Positions 42,940 through 51,472 of a stretch of DNA of 64,000 nt are shown one piece after another. Under the pieces are notes generated by a model that saw nothing but the letters and a program-made list of their open reading frames with translations, searched no databases and was not told the origin of the DNA. Position 1 is the stretch's first letter; each line of letters begins with the position of its first letter. The DNA lies in NCBI RefSeq assembly GCF_014697125.1, contig NZ_JACJRG010000027.1:1-64000 (forward strand). Reading direction: 5' to 3'. A program made the position numbers and the translations under genes. The DNA comes from Anabaena minutissima FACHB-250. GTDB lineage: Bacteria > Cyanobacteriota > Cyanobacteriia > Cyanobacteriales > Nostocaceae.

Positions 42940-43473
42940 CTATTCCAGGTTTGCTTGCACATCTATCCAAAATTCTGTGGCACTTTCTCGCCAAGTTTCA
43001 CTAAATCCAAAGGCTACAGCCGGGTGAACTGGTGGTTTTGGTTTAGTCCGCAACTGCATACCCACCTCAACCGGAGTGCGGTCGCCTTTTCGAGAGTTAC
43101 ACCTTTCACAAGCTGCAACCACGTTATCCCAAGTGTGAGAACCACCCCTAGAACGGGGAATCACATGGTCTAGTGTTAAACGCTTATTGCTACCGCAATA
43201 TTGGCAACTGTGATGGTCTCTACGCATAACCTCCCGCCGATTCACAGGGGGAACTTTCCATGTCCGTTCAATCGCAGCAATTTTTAGGCGAATATATTTT
43301 GGGACATCAACTATCAAGCTGGGTGAGTGAACTCGCCACCCACCTTCTGTAGAACCAAGCAAAGGTTCGGCTTTATTGGTAATTAACAGCACAATAGCCC
43401 GTTTAATATTAACCCGGCACAATGGTAAGTAGTTTTGCGAAAAAACCACCACGAATTGCTCTAATCTTGGCAT
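42940..43473 (-). CDS. HNH endonuclease family protein
   Basis: From ATG 43473 (MPRLEQFVVVFSQNYLPLC) the protein has about 177 residues. The open frame up to GTG 43506 encodes a dispersed-repeat sequence and is less likely to be translated. Residues about 100-150 form the HNH fold with zinc ligands: SCQYCGSNKRLTLDHVIPRS and CERCNSRKGDRTP. This is the common cyanobacterial family of about 170 residues found alone in many genomes; whether it cleaves DNA in defence, repair or intron homing is unknown. Confidence 0.85.
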   Translation of the reverse strand: MPRLEQFVVVFSQNYLPLCRVNIKRAIVLLITNKAEPLLGSTEGGWRVHSPSLIVDVPKYIRLKIAAIERTWKVPPVNRREVMRRDHHSCQYCGSNKRLTLDHVIPRSRGGSHTWDNVVAACERCNSRKGDRTPVEVGMQLRTKPKPPVHPAVAFGFSETWRESATEFWIDVQANLE

Positions 43474-43527
43474 CGCGTTAGCGTAGCTTATCGAAGATGT
43501 CGCCACAGCTTCACTCCTTAATAAAAA

Positions 43528-43559
43528 ACCCCCGCTTCTGATTTAGGTGAGGCGGGGGT
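43528..43559 (-). terminator. Terminator after the 43588 gene
   Basis: ACCCCCGC (43528-43535) and GCGGGGGT (43552-43559) pair perfectly. On the minus strand the stem is followed by TTTTTTAT, the form of an intrinsic terminator for the small gene that ends at 43588. Confidence 0.7.
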
Positions 43560-43587
43560 AAAAATTTGACCATCATTTTGTTTGGTC

Positions 43588-43836
43588 TTACCTTGGTACA
43601 GCATTTCTCCATCTGTACCTCCCGCTTGTTACATCTAGTTGTGGTTTGGCATTCAGCCCATCCATGCTGAAATATCTAAAATCATGATTTTCCTCTGTGA
43701 TTTGCTCATGCTTGTGGCTACCATCGCCCATAAATAAATACTCCACGCCCACAGCACCTGATTCCCAACTAATGCGATAGTTAGTTGCGCTCCAGAAAGT
43801 AGAGATGGGGTAAATGGCTTTCACAGAAAATTTCAC
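43588..43836 (-). CDS. Small hypothetical protein (82 residues)
   Basis: MKFSVKAIYPISTFWSATNY starts a beta-rich protein with VEYLFMGDGSHKHEQIT near 31-47 and DFRYFSMDGLNAKP near 52. There is no signal peptide. It has its own intrinsic terminator and lies divergent from the ribbon-helix-helix gene at 43908 with a 71-base shared promoter region. Family not recognised. The frame and the terminator make a real gene likely. Confidence 0.6.
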   Translation of the reverse strand: MKFSVKAIYPISTFWSATNYRISWESGAVGVEYLFMGDGSHKHEQITEENHDFRYFSMDGLNAKPQLDVTSGRYRWRNAVPR

Positions 43837-43907
43837 CTATTGAACATTTCTTTAAACATACTACACTTGTATTACTATCCTGTCCATACTTTAAAGGAGA
43901 AAAATTC

Positions 43908-44243
43908 ATGCACACAATTACTCGCACCCCAACTACCGATATGGAAGTTACTAGCATTCGCTTGGAGCGAGAACTTAAAGAGAAACTCAAAGAAATCGCA
44001 GGCAATCAGGGGTATCAAGCTCTCATCCGCGATATTCTCTGGAATTATGTACAGCAAAAATCTGGCGAGTGGAAACCGCGATTTTCAAGAGCCGATATTC
44101 GCGCTAGTATAGCCGCCACCGCTCAACAAGAAGAACGTTGTGTACTCACAGGTCAACTCATTCAACCCCAACAACCCATGTTATTAGGACTAACCAAAAA
44201 CGGCGATATGGTTCCTCTCGCTGTCGAGAGTCTAGCCGGATAG
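43908..44243 (+). CDS. Ribbon-helix-helix domain protein
   Basis: The 111-residue protein has MEVTSIRLERELKEKLKEIA near 12-31 followed by GYQALIRDILWNYVQQK. This is the strand-helix-helix layout of CopG/Arc-like DNA-binding proteins; the segment VTSIRLE would insert in the DNA groove. The C-terminal 50 residues (EERCVLTGQLIQPQQPMLLG) form an extra domain of unknown function. A ribosome binding site (AAAGGAG, nine bases before ATG) is present. It faces the 82-residue gene and may regulate it. No toxin gene is adjacent. Confidence 0.75.
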   Translation: MHTITRTPTTDMEVTSIRLERELKEKLKEIAGNQGYQALIRDILWNYVQQKSGEWKPRFSRADIRASIAATAQQEERCVLTGQLIQPQQPMLLGLTKNGDMVPLAVESLAG

Positions 44244-44442
44244 TCTGCTATGCAGGTGAATACAGCTTAGTTGCTGCTTGATAAGCTACTAGGTTGTATT
44301 CATCACTTTTTTATTAGAAAATTTCTATGTTTATTGCTTGACAAATAAATAATTTTAATTTAATTAGGTTAAACACTATAAGTAGAACGACTTGAAAAAA
44401 CCAAACTATGTTAAGTAATGTTAAAAAACTAGGATTGAGTTC

Positions 44443-44548
44443 GTAGTAAGGACTTTAGTCCTTTTTTGTTCCCTGCGGGACGCTGCGCGAACGCGGAGCG
44501 TCCCGCAGGGAACGGAGAGAACGCAGAGAGAACTAAAGTTCTTACTAC
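44443..44548. mobile_element. MITE-like nested inverted repeat (GTAGTAAGGACTTTAGT family, with inner palindrome)
   Basis: The outer ends GTAGTAAGGACTTTAGT (44443-44459) and ACTAAAGTTCTTACTAC (44532-44548) pair with one mismatch. Nested inside are perfect 17-bp arms GTTCCCTGCGGGACGCT (44468-44484) and AGCGTCCCGCAGGGAAC (44497-44513). It seems that a second palindrome was inserted into a family member like that at 2278. Confidence 0.7.
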
Positions 44549-45111
44549 AAACCTTTAATTATTTACCCTGTTCTACTTAGTAACCTGCTTTAATTTTCCT
44601 ACTTAATTTGAATAGACAGGGAATAGGGAATCAGCCTTTTTGTGTAGGGGTAGTTTTAAAAATTGGACACAACAAAAAACCTTTTCCCCTCTCCTAACGC
44701 CCTATTCCTTCACTTCACCCAACAATTGTGGAGTGCTAAATTCCCAGATAAGCTTTTTTACAAGCTATCTTACTTAGAAATTTGCGTCGCAACAGTAGTA
44801 ATGCGGTGAATACATATGAAGTTCTGGTTTGAAATCTAGAGATATCACGGTTTATGTATAGTTCCCAACAAGATATCTTAAGGCAAAAGTTATTGATGAA
44901 TACTAGACCATCTACTTAAACATAAGTTAGATTAAGTATTCTCGAAAGTTTTGAGTCTTTCAATAATCATGTATAAATTTTCTTAATATACTGATAATTT
45001 GCTCATCTGCAAAATAAAGGGGCTATAACAGAATGATAGAAAATCTTGAAGGAAGATTTGCCATCCATCCGGTATAGCCACACAAATAACGGTGAATAAT
45101 ATGCCAAAAAG
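44549..45111. other. Spacer without recognisable gene
   Basis: About 560 AT-rich bases after the nested repeat. No gene, hairpin or repeat could be supported; it should hold the promoter of the kinase gene at 45112. Confidence 0.4.
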
Positions 45112-47166
45112 TTGGGTGCAAGCACAATGGGGTCATTATTCAAGAACAAATCAGGAATGAAAAAGCATTTACTAGTGTCACTACAACGCCCCGATGACCC
45201 AGAGAGACTCAAACCATACCCAGTCAAACTGATGCAGCATCAGGAAGAAACATCCCACAAGTTAGCACAAAAGATTAATCACATCATTGCTAGCAGTCCA
45301 TCGACAGCATTGATGCTGCCAGAAATTGCCAAATGGATAGGAATGTCCACCAATGTAGATTGTTGCTGCTTAGTTACGGTGACGAGTGAGGACTCAACCG
45401 AAGCAACGACCGCTAGTTGGTGTTCGGATGAATATCTAGGAATGCCCCAGCCAGATGAACTATTCTCTGTTGAACAGTTAGTGCTGCAATGTGCTAATGA
45501 ACCCTTCACGATTGAGGATATTGCCACAATTCGTAATAGTTTAGCGATTGGGTGTCAACAGTTACCATTACCTATCAAAGCGGTGTTAGCAATTCCTACC
45601 CGCTTTGGCAACAAAAATAATGGTGTAATAAATCTGATTCAATTCCAATCTTATGATTGGGGGAATTCAGAAAAACAAATTCTTAACACGATCGCCTCAT
45701 CCTGTGCGATCGCTTTTTCCCAAGTCACCCAAGCACAGTTAATTTCCACCCAGCAGCAATATCTACAAAAAAGCAATCAGCATCAAAGCCTGATCAAGCA
45801 ATTAACTATACTTAGTCGCAGTAACTTGGAGTTAAATCAAATGCTCCAACTCGCCATAGCATCTACTGCTGAATCTTTACAAGCAGACAGGGGTTTATTA
45901 ATCCTCCTCAAATATACAGATCCATTATTTAGAACTCGCACTAAAAAACAAATTCCTCAAGCTAAAGCCGATGTTGTTGGTGAATGGTGTAGGGACAATA
46001 CCAGTCAAACAGAATCTTTAAATCAATCTTTTGCTTTGGCAGATTGTGCTTTGTGTCAGCGAGCTTTTCTGGAGGGGGGCAAGCCACTGATCATCAATGA
46101 CTACACGGATTTACAAGATACTACAACTGTTGCCCCACTATTTGCGATTACAGAATTGCCATCTGTGCTGTTAATGCCGTTAGAAAATCAAGGTAGAATT
46201 TTAGGTTTTTTAGTGCTACAGCAAGCAGTAGCTCGTGAATGGCAACTAGCAGAATTAAACTTGGTCGAAATGGTCTGCGCTCAAGTCAGCAATGCCATTA
46301 TTCAGTCAAAAACACTACGACAAGTCCAGACTTTAGTCGATGAGCGCACCGCCAAACTGCAAACCAGCCTGGAACTACAGGCCAAACTGCATGAAAGAAC
46401 ACGGCAATATGTAGACCAATTGCGGGAATTGAGTCGGCTCAAAGATGAGTTTATGAGCAACATCAGCGATCGCCTCCGCCACCCCCTGACAAATATGATG
46501 ATGTCTATCAATAATTTGCGTTTGCCAGGGATCACAGCCGAACGCCAAGACAGATACTTAGATATTCTCGAAAAAGAATGTTCTAAAGAAATCAACTTAA
46601 TTAATGACTTGCTCACTCTGCAAAAACTAGAGACACAGCAAGAACCACCACACTATGAAAATATTCATGTCAACACCAGAATTCAAGAACTAAGCAGTTC
46701 TTTAAGCGCAAAACTGGTAGAGAAAGGCTTAAGTATAAATTTAGATATACCAGAGCAACCGTTAAAACTCCAAACCGAACTGGAGAGTTTTGACAGAATT
46801 CTGCATGAGTTATTAAATAATGCGTATACATACTCAGAGCGGGATACTATTATTCACCTGCACGCCAGTCACCAAGTTAATCAGTTAGTAGATCAAGTTA
46901 TGATCAAAGTGACTAATACAGGACGTGGCATCTCCCAAGAAGAAGCAACCTATATCTTTGATAGGTTTCGTCGCGGTAGAGGAGGTCGTTGGACACCAGG
47001 TAATGGCTTAGGACTCGCTTTAGTGAAATCCTTAGTGCAGCATTTAAATGGAGCGATCGCAGTTGAGAGTAAGCCCATACCTGATTCTCAACTCAGTGAA
47101 ATCTGTTTCACCCTGACTCTGCCCCAATTTTCTGACGAGAACACACCATATTCTGAAAGTGACTAA
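45112..47166 (+). CDS. GAF-domain sensor histidine-kinase-like protein
   Basis: The protein (up to 684 residues from TTG 45112; ATG 45127 and 45157 are alternatives) has two GAF-like regions (about 50-200 and 235-405), a coiled-coil linker (AKLQTSLELQAKLHERTRQY) and a dimerisation helix. The helix reads LKDEFMSNISDRLRHPLTNM; the usual SHELRTPL is here SDRLRHPL, with Asp453 where the phospho-acceptor His is expected. The ATPase domain is intact: HELLNNAYTYSERDT (N box), TNTGRGISQEEATYIFDRFR and NGLGLALVKSL. It may be a degenerate kinase or use another His. It is coupled to the next gene by an 8-base overlap. Confidence 0.82.
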   Translation: MGASTMGSLFKNKSGMKKHLLVSLQRPDDPERLKPYPVKLMQHQEETSHKLAQKINHIIASSPSTALMLPEIAKWIGMSTNVDCCCLVTVTSEDSTEATTASWCSDEYLGMPQPDELFSVEQLVLQCANEPFTIEDIATIRNSLAIGCQQLPLPIKAVLAIPTRFGNKNNGVINLIQFQSYDWGNSEKQILNTIASSCAIAFSQVTQAQLISTQQQYLQKSNQHQSLIKQLTILSRSNLELNQMLQLAIASTAESLQADRGLLILLKYTDPLFRTRTKKQIPQAKADVVGEWCRDNTSQTESLNQSFALADCALCQRAFLEGGKPLIINDYTDLQDTTTVAPLFAITELPSVLLMPLENQGRILGFLVLQQAVAREWQLAELNLVEMVCAQVSNAIIQSKTLRQVQTLVDERTAKLQTSLELQAKLHERTRQYVDQLRELSRLKDEFMSNISDRLRHPLTNMMMSINNLRLPGITAERQDRYLDILEKECSKEINLINDLLTLQKLETQQEPPHYENIHVNTRIQELSSSLSAKLVEKGLSINLDIPEQPLKLQTELESFDRILHELLNNAYTYSERDTIIHLHASHQVNQLVDQVMIKVTNTGRGISQEEATYIFDRFRRGRGGRWTPGNGLGLALVKSLVQHLNGAIAVESKPIPDSQLSEICFTLTLPQFSDENTPYSESD

Positions 47167-47746
47167 CCAACAAACAAGCACAGAGGACTTTGAACTCGAT
47201 CCCAATCTTGATCCTGACTTGGGTTTGGTTGCGGATACAGCTAACTTACCCCCAGTAGAAGTCCAAATCGCCAAAGTCGCCGAGCGACAACGACAAATTA
47301 CGGCTAAAGTTCAAATTCCCCATCCAGTAGAACGAGTCTGGAAGGTATTAACAGATTATGAAGCCTTGACTGATTTCATTCCCAACCTAGCCAAAAGCAG
47401 TCTCTTAGAGCATCCTGATGGTGGGATTAGACTCGAACAAATCGGCTCTCAGCGTTTACTCAATTTCAACTTTTGCGCCCGTGTAGTCCTAGACTTGGAA
47501 GAATCTTTCCCCAAAGAAATCAACTTCCAAATGGTAGAGGGAGATTTTAAAGGCTTTTCTGGTTATTGGTGTTTAGAGCCTTATGTCCTTGATCAACTAA
47601 TCGGCACTAATCTCTGCTACAGCATTGAAATTTGGCCAAAATTGACTATGCCGATCACAATTATTGAACGTCGCCTCAGCAATGATCTCAAATCCAATTT
47701 GCTGGCGATTTACCAGCGAGTCAATTACCTAGCAAATCAAAAGTAA
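47159..47746 (+). CDS. SRPBCC (START-like) cyclase/dehydrase family protein
   Basis: The 195-residue protein starts at GTG 47159, overlapping the kinase stop codon. The acidic N-terminus (DFELDPNLDPDLGL) is followed by a SRPBCC fold: ITAKVQIPHPVERVWKVLTD near 45-64, YEALTDFIPNLAKSSLLEHP, EESFPKEINFQMVEGDFKGF and IIERRLSNDLKSNLLAIYQR. These folds bind hydrophobic ligands (polyketides, lipids) in a deep cavity. The coupling to the GAF kinase-like protein suggests a common function, perhaps ligand sensing; this is inference. Confidence 0.82.
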   Translation: MTNQQTSTEDFELDPNLDPDLGLVADTANLPPVEVQIAKVAERQRQITAKVQIPHPVERVWKVLTDYEALTDFIPNLAKSSLLEHPDGGIRLEQIGSQRLLNFNFCARVVLDLEESFPKEINFQMVEGDFKGFSGYWCLEPYVLDQLIGTNLCYSIEIWPKLTMPITIIERRLSNDLKSNLLAIYQRVNYLANQK

Positions 47747-47836
47747 CTATAAAGATTAAGTTCCTACAGATAGATTTCTGTAGGAACTAGTTCTTAAATA
47801 TAGATGAGACTTTTTAATCTCTTTTAATTTAATCAG

Positions 47837-47909
47837 TACCCCCAGGGGAATTCGAATCCCCGTTACCTCCGTGAAAGGGAGGTGTCCTAGGCCTCTAGAC
47901 GATGGGGGC
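47837..47909 (-). tRNA. tRNA-Glu (anticodon TTC)
   Basis: On the minus strand the acceptor stem GCCCCCA pairs with TGGGGGT plus discriminator A. The D arm reads TCGTCTAGAGGCCTAGGA. The anticodon stem CCTCC/GGAGG encloses CTTTCAC with anticodon TTC. The T arm CGGGG-ATTCGAA-TCCCC is canonical. 73 bases, no encoded CCA. Confidence 0.95.
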
Positions 47910-47989
47910 ATCAACCTCAGACCTTTTATAAATTAACGGATTTTCCCGATGATGTCAATAGATTTGGCAAAAAAAATTTTTAAGTTCGT

Positions 47990-48011
47990 AGGAAGGACTT
48001 TAGTCCTTCCT
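47990..48011 (+). repeat. AAGGACTTTAGTCCTT hairpin (copy 4)
   Basis: AGGAAGGACT and AGTCCTTCCT pair around TT and are followed by CTTTTTC. It is a short member of the family at 2278 and, on the plus strand, resembles an intrinsic terminator. The rest of the 47747-48341 spacer, apart from the tRNA, holds no gene. Confidence 0.6.
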
Positions 48012-48341
48012 TTTTCAGCAATTTAGCCTACCCTGTTAGACACTTAACTCCAAACCCTTTTTCCTCTAGTACATAGTGAACATCTTCCAAAAGGCAAATT
48101 ATTCACATCTGTCAACAGGTGTATTTTTTTTAGTGTTTAATACTCAGAAAGTTATGCTGATTGTTGGCAACTTGCCATACTCACTCGCCAATATAGCGAG
48201 AAATAGAGTATTGTGAAAAACTACGTATGAAAAAAACTCTGAAGTTCACAAAAAATCAATGGTCTAATGTTGTACCCTGTAAAGGGAATCTTCATTATTC
48301 TTTACAAAAGATTTTGCAATACATCGCTCAAAATCCATAGC

Positions 48342-50261
48342 ATGGAAGCATCTTTTGAAGTCACCCTCCAGATGGTGATCACCGTCGTTGCAGGTATTAG
48401 CGCGCAAGTATTGGCGGCATATTTTCGTGTACCCAGCATCGTCCTATTACTCCTCGTGGGTATTTTCCTCGGTTCTGATGGGATTGGGCTATTACATCCC
48501 CAGTTACTCGGCACAGGACTGGAAGTGATTGTGGCCTTAGCAACGGCAATTATTCTATTTGAAGGTGGACTAAACCTAGATTTGCGAGAGTTGGGTAGAG
48601 TTTCTCTAAGCCTACAACTGCTTGTCACCTTGGGGACACTGGTAACGTTGATTGGTGGGAGCATGGCGGCTCATTGGTTGGGTGAGTTTCCTTGGAATAT
48701 AGCTTTTCTTTACGCTTCTATTGTCGTGGTGACAGGGCCAACAGTGGTTGGCCCCTTACTCAAACAAATCAATGTAGATCGACAAGTAGCAACACTGCTC
48801 GAAGGGGAAGGTGTATTAATCGATCCAGTTGGCGCAATTCTCGCCTTTGTGGTGCTGGATACCATCGTTAATGGTGACGGTGATCCTATCAATGCCATTG
48901 TCGGGTTAGTCATGCGCCTTGGTGTTGGTGCGGCAATCGGTGCTGTTGGTGGTTATGTGATGAGCTTGATTTTCAAACGCGCCAATTTTTTGTCCTTCGA
49001 GTTAAAAAACCTTGTGGTTTTGGCGGTGCTATGGGGTTTGTTTACCCTAGCGCAGATGATTCGCACCGAATCAGGAGTGATGACTACAGTAGTTGCCGGG
49101 GCAGTATTTGCTAACTCCTCTGTGCCAGAGGAACGACTGTTGCGTAGCTTCAAAGGTCAACTGACCATTTTAAGTGTTTCTGTACTCTTTATTCTGCTAG
49201 CGGCTGATTTATCCATTGCCAGTGTGCTGGCTTTGGGTTGGGGTAGTTTATTTACCGTTTTGGTGTTGATGTTTGTTGTTCGCCCCATTAATATCCTGTT
49301 GTGTACTGGGAACAGTGACTTAAACTGGCGACAAAAGTTATTTTTAAGCTGGGTTGCGCCTAGAGGTATTGTTTCTGCTTCGGTCGCTTCCTTGTTTGCG
49401 ATTTTGTTGACCAAACATGGAATTAATGGTGGTGATGCAATTAAAGCTTTGGTCTTCCTAACAATTATCATGACAGTGGTTTGTCAAGGATTGACTGCTG
49501 GCTGGGTTGCTAGATGTCTACAAATCACCTCTCAAGAAGCTAAAGGTGCGGTAATTGTCGGTTGTAATCCCTTAAGTCTATTAATTGCCCGATTCTTTCA
49601 AGAACGGGGGGAAAATGTTGTACTCATCGATACTGAACCAGAATTTTTAGCTCAAGCTGAAGCTCAAAATATCAGGGTAATTGCTAGCAGTGCGCTGGAT
49701 GCTGAGGTGTTGGAAGAAGCAGGACTAGCTTCGATGGGGACTTTCTTAGCGATGACTAATAATGGCGAGGTAAATTTTGTTTTGGCGCAACGAGCCGCCG
49801 AGGAATTTAATCCCCCAAGGGTTTTAGCTGTTTTTCCCCGTGACCCCCAAGCCAATAATTCTGCTAATAATAAAGTTAACCAAGCTTTTGTCTCGGATTT
49901 GGCAATTAAAACTTGGAATGAGTATCTCAATGATGGACGGGTGAAATTAGGGACAACTACACTCAATAAAGCGGAATTTGCTACCCAAAAGGAACGTATC
50001 CAAGAAAAAATTCGGACTGGAGTTTTAGTCCCGTTGTTGGTAGAAAGAGAAGCACGTCTCCAGATTACGCCAGCTAACCAAGAGTGGGAAGTAGGCGATC
50101 GCATTATCTACCTGTTGCATGACCCCAGACCGAACCTGTTAAAACGCTTATCTGGTGCTAGTCAGTCTACGCCTCTAGTTCTAGAAAAGTTACCGGAGTT
50201 GGAAGAACTACCTTTAACAAAATTGGCTCAACTTTCTGCTAGTGATGCACCTGCAAGTTGA
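48342..50261 (+). CDS. Na+/H+ antiporter (CPA1/NhaP type) with TrkA-N domain
   Basis: From ATG 48342 (MEASFEVTLQMVITVVAGIS) the protein has about 639 residues; the frame is open from 48267 but that part (MLYPVKGIFIILYKRF) is not antiporter-like. Twelve or so membrane segments fill residues 8-395, with LFEGGLNLDLRELG, TGPTVVGPLLKQINVDRQVA, LEGEGVLIDPVGAILAFVVL (transport Asp) and WVAPRGIVSASVASLFAI. After about 405 a cytoplasmic TrkA-N (Rossmann) domain follows (AVIVGCNPLSLLIARFFQ, GENVVLIDTEPEF). It exchanges Na+ or K+ for protons in pH/salt homeostasis. Confidence 0.88.
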   Translation: MEASFEVTLQMVITVVAGISAQVLAAYFRVPSIVLLLLVGIFLGSDGIGLLHPQLLGTGLEVIVALATAIILFEGGLNLDLRELGRVSLSLQLLVTLGTLVTLIGGSMAAHWLGEFPWNIAFLYASIVVVTGPTVVGPLLKQINVDRQVATLLEGEGVLIDPVGAILAFVVLDTIVNGDGDPINAIVGLVMRLGVGAAIGAVGGYVMSLIFKRANFLSFELKNLVVLAVLWGLFTLAQMIRTESGVMTTVVAGAVFANSSVPEERLLRSFKGQLTILSVSVLFILLAADLSIASVLALGWGSLFTVLVLMFVVRPINILLCTGNSDLNWRQKLFLSWVAPRGIVSASVASLFAILLTKHGINGGDAIKALVFLTIIMTVVCQGLTAGWVARCLQITSQEAKGAVIVGCNPLSLLIARFFQERGENVVLIDTEPEFLAQAEAQNIRVIASSALDAEVLEEAGLASMGTFLAMTNNGEVNFVLAQRAAEEFNPPRVLAVFPRDPQANNSANNKVNQAFVSDLAIKTWNEYLNDGRVKLGTTTLNKAEFATQKERIQEKIRTGVLVPLLVEREARLQITPANQEWEVGDRIIYLLHDPRPNLLKRLSGASQSTPLVLEKLPELEELPLTKLAQLSASDAPAS

Positions 50262-50869
50262 ATTTTCTCCTCGGCTTGTTCTGCATACATTTGCTGTTCT
50301 TGCCACAATAAAGCTGCCAAATGCACCACAGCTAAAATAATTGCCCCTAGAGAAATTATGTAGCTGTGCAGGGTGTATAAATGTTCAACAGTAATGCTGC
50401 TAATTGCTCCACCACCTGTAAGAATATCTCGCAGTTGTGAACCAATCACAGGAATAGCTTGGATCTTGCCTAGCTCAATGTTAAACCGCCAGTAACCTTC
50501 TTGAGTCCAATCGAGGATCATGGCTGTCCAATCTAGCGCGATCGCACTCAAGGTAAATAAAATCCCACTTACCCAAGCAAATAGCCAACTCCGGCGAAAT
50601 TGCCGTCCTAAAAACATGATGACAATCTGCACCAGAGCGATCGCAATCATCGCATTACCTGCAATATCATGCGCTCTATGGAACAGCCAACCATAGGAAA
50701 CCTCTGTATCAATCATTCTCAAAGAGTTATAAGCCCCGCCGGCTGTCGGTTCGTAATAAAAAGACAACAAAATGCCAGTAGAGACATAAATCAGGCATAG
50801 AGAAAGAATTACGACCGATAATATCGTGGCGATTCGCCGCAAAATCCTATCAAACTGGGTGCTTTGCAT
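50228..50869 (-). CDS. Cytochrome b6-like membrane protein
   Basis: The 213-residue protein has four membrane segments (about 14-36, 68-88, 95-115, 168-190) and the N-terminal cytochrome b layout: WLFHRAHDIAGNAM near 60 (helix B His), TVEHLYTLHSYIISLG near 160 and LAVVHLAALLWQEQ (two helix D His). The second helix B His (14 residues after HD) is Gln78 (LVQIVIMF), so one of the two b hemes may lack a ligand. It is not the PetB of the main complex. Its 3' end overlaps the antiporter gene by 34 bases in convergent orientation. Confidence 0.75.
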   Translation of the reverse strand: MQSTQFDRILRRIATILSVVILSLCLIYVSTGILLSFYYEPTAGGAYNSLRMIDTEVSYGWLFHRAHDIAGNAMIAIALVQIVIMFLGRQFRRSWLFAWVSGILFTLSAIALDWTAMILDWTQEGYWRFNIELGKIQAIPVIGSQLRDILTGGGAISSITVEHLYTLHSYIISLGAIILAVVHLAALLWQEQQMYAEQAEEKIQLAGASLAES

Positions 50870-51472
50870 AGCTCACCCCTCCTAATTATTGGATTAATGA
50901 TATATTTTTATTACAATTCTAACTAAGATTTATTAAAAATAATAACTAAAAATCAATTTCTCTCTGTGCCTCTGTGCCTCTGTGCTAAAAGCCCTATGCT
51001 ACCGTCACCTGTCTTTTTCAGAAGAAATAGCAAAACAGGCAACATTTCCTGATGTGGTAGCTATGGTAATATATCTCGGCTTGCCGATATTCATCACCAC
51101 AGCTTGAGTTTTCTTTCGGAAGTGCAACTAGTGACTAATCTTTTGTTTTGAGCAAATAGACTTATGCTCTTAGACTGATGCGATCGCCCTGACTAGTAAC
51201 TACCCTATGCTTAAGCTGAAATGGTGCGGGATGGTGCAACGCATAACAATGGAAATTTCTGAGTGAGCATTTCATTAACCAGCTCATCAGCCAGTGCAAC
51301 CAAGAAAACGCGTGATAGCTTAAAAAATTAAAGAGTGGAAAAAGTTTCCATGATCGTGTTTTGCGCGTCAACATGGACAGCTATGATTTTTCCAAGGGAC
51401 GCATTTATTACAATCAAGATAAAATTTCTTTGCTAGTCAACTGCAACCGAGCCGAGTGAACGATTAACAGCT
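50870..51472. other. Intergenic region with short CTCTGTGC repeats
   Basis: About 600 bases between divergent genes. CTCTGTGCCTCTGTGCCTCT near 50962-50983 is a short tandem repeat. A possible frame on the minus strand (51162-51374) has no ribosome binding site and an unlikely composition, so it is not called. Otherwise nothing recognised. Confidence 0.45.

Noticed and set aside
42598..43173. Plus-strand frames opposite the HNH gene and its partner
   Set aside because: Antisense to genes with clear motifs; no independent support.
43781..44112. Three overlapping frames around the ribbon-helix-helix gene
   Set aside because: They are in other frames of the 43908-44243 gene, which has a proper ribosome binding site and RHH motif.
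48302..50104. Several minus-strand open frames within the antiporter gene
   Set aside because: Low-complexity antisense products in the shadow of a clear transporter gene.
51162..51374. Minus-strand frame of 70 codons before the TonB-like gene
   Set aside because: No ribosome binding site, Trp/His-rich composition unlike neighbouring proteins, and no recognised motif.
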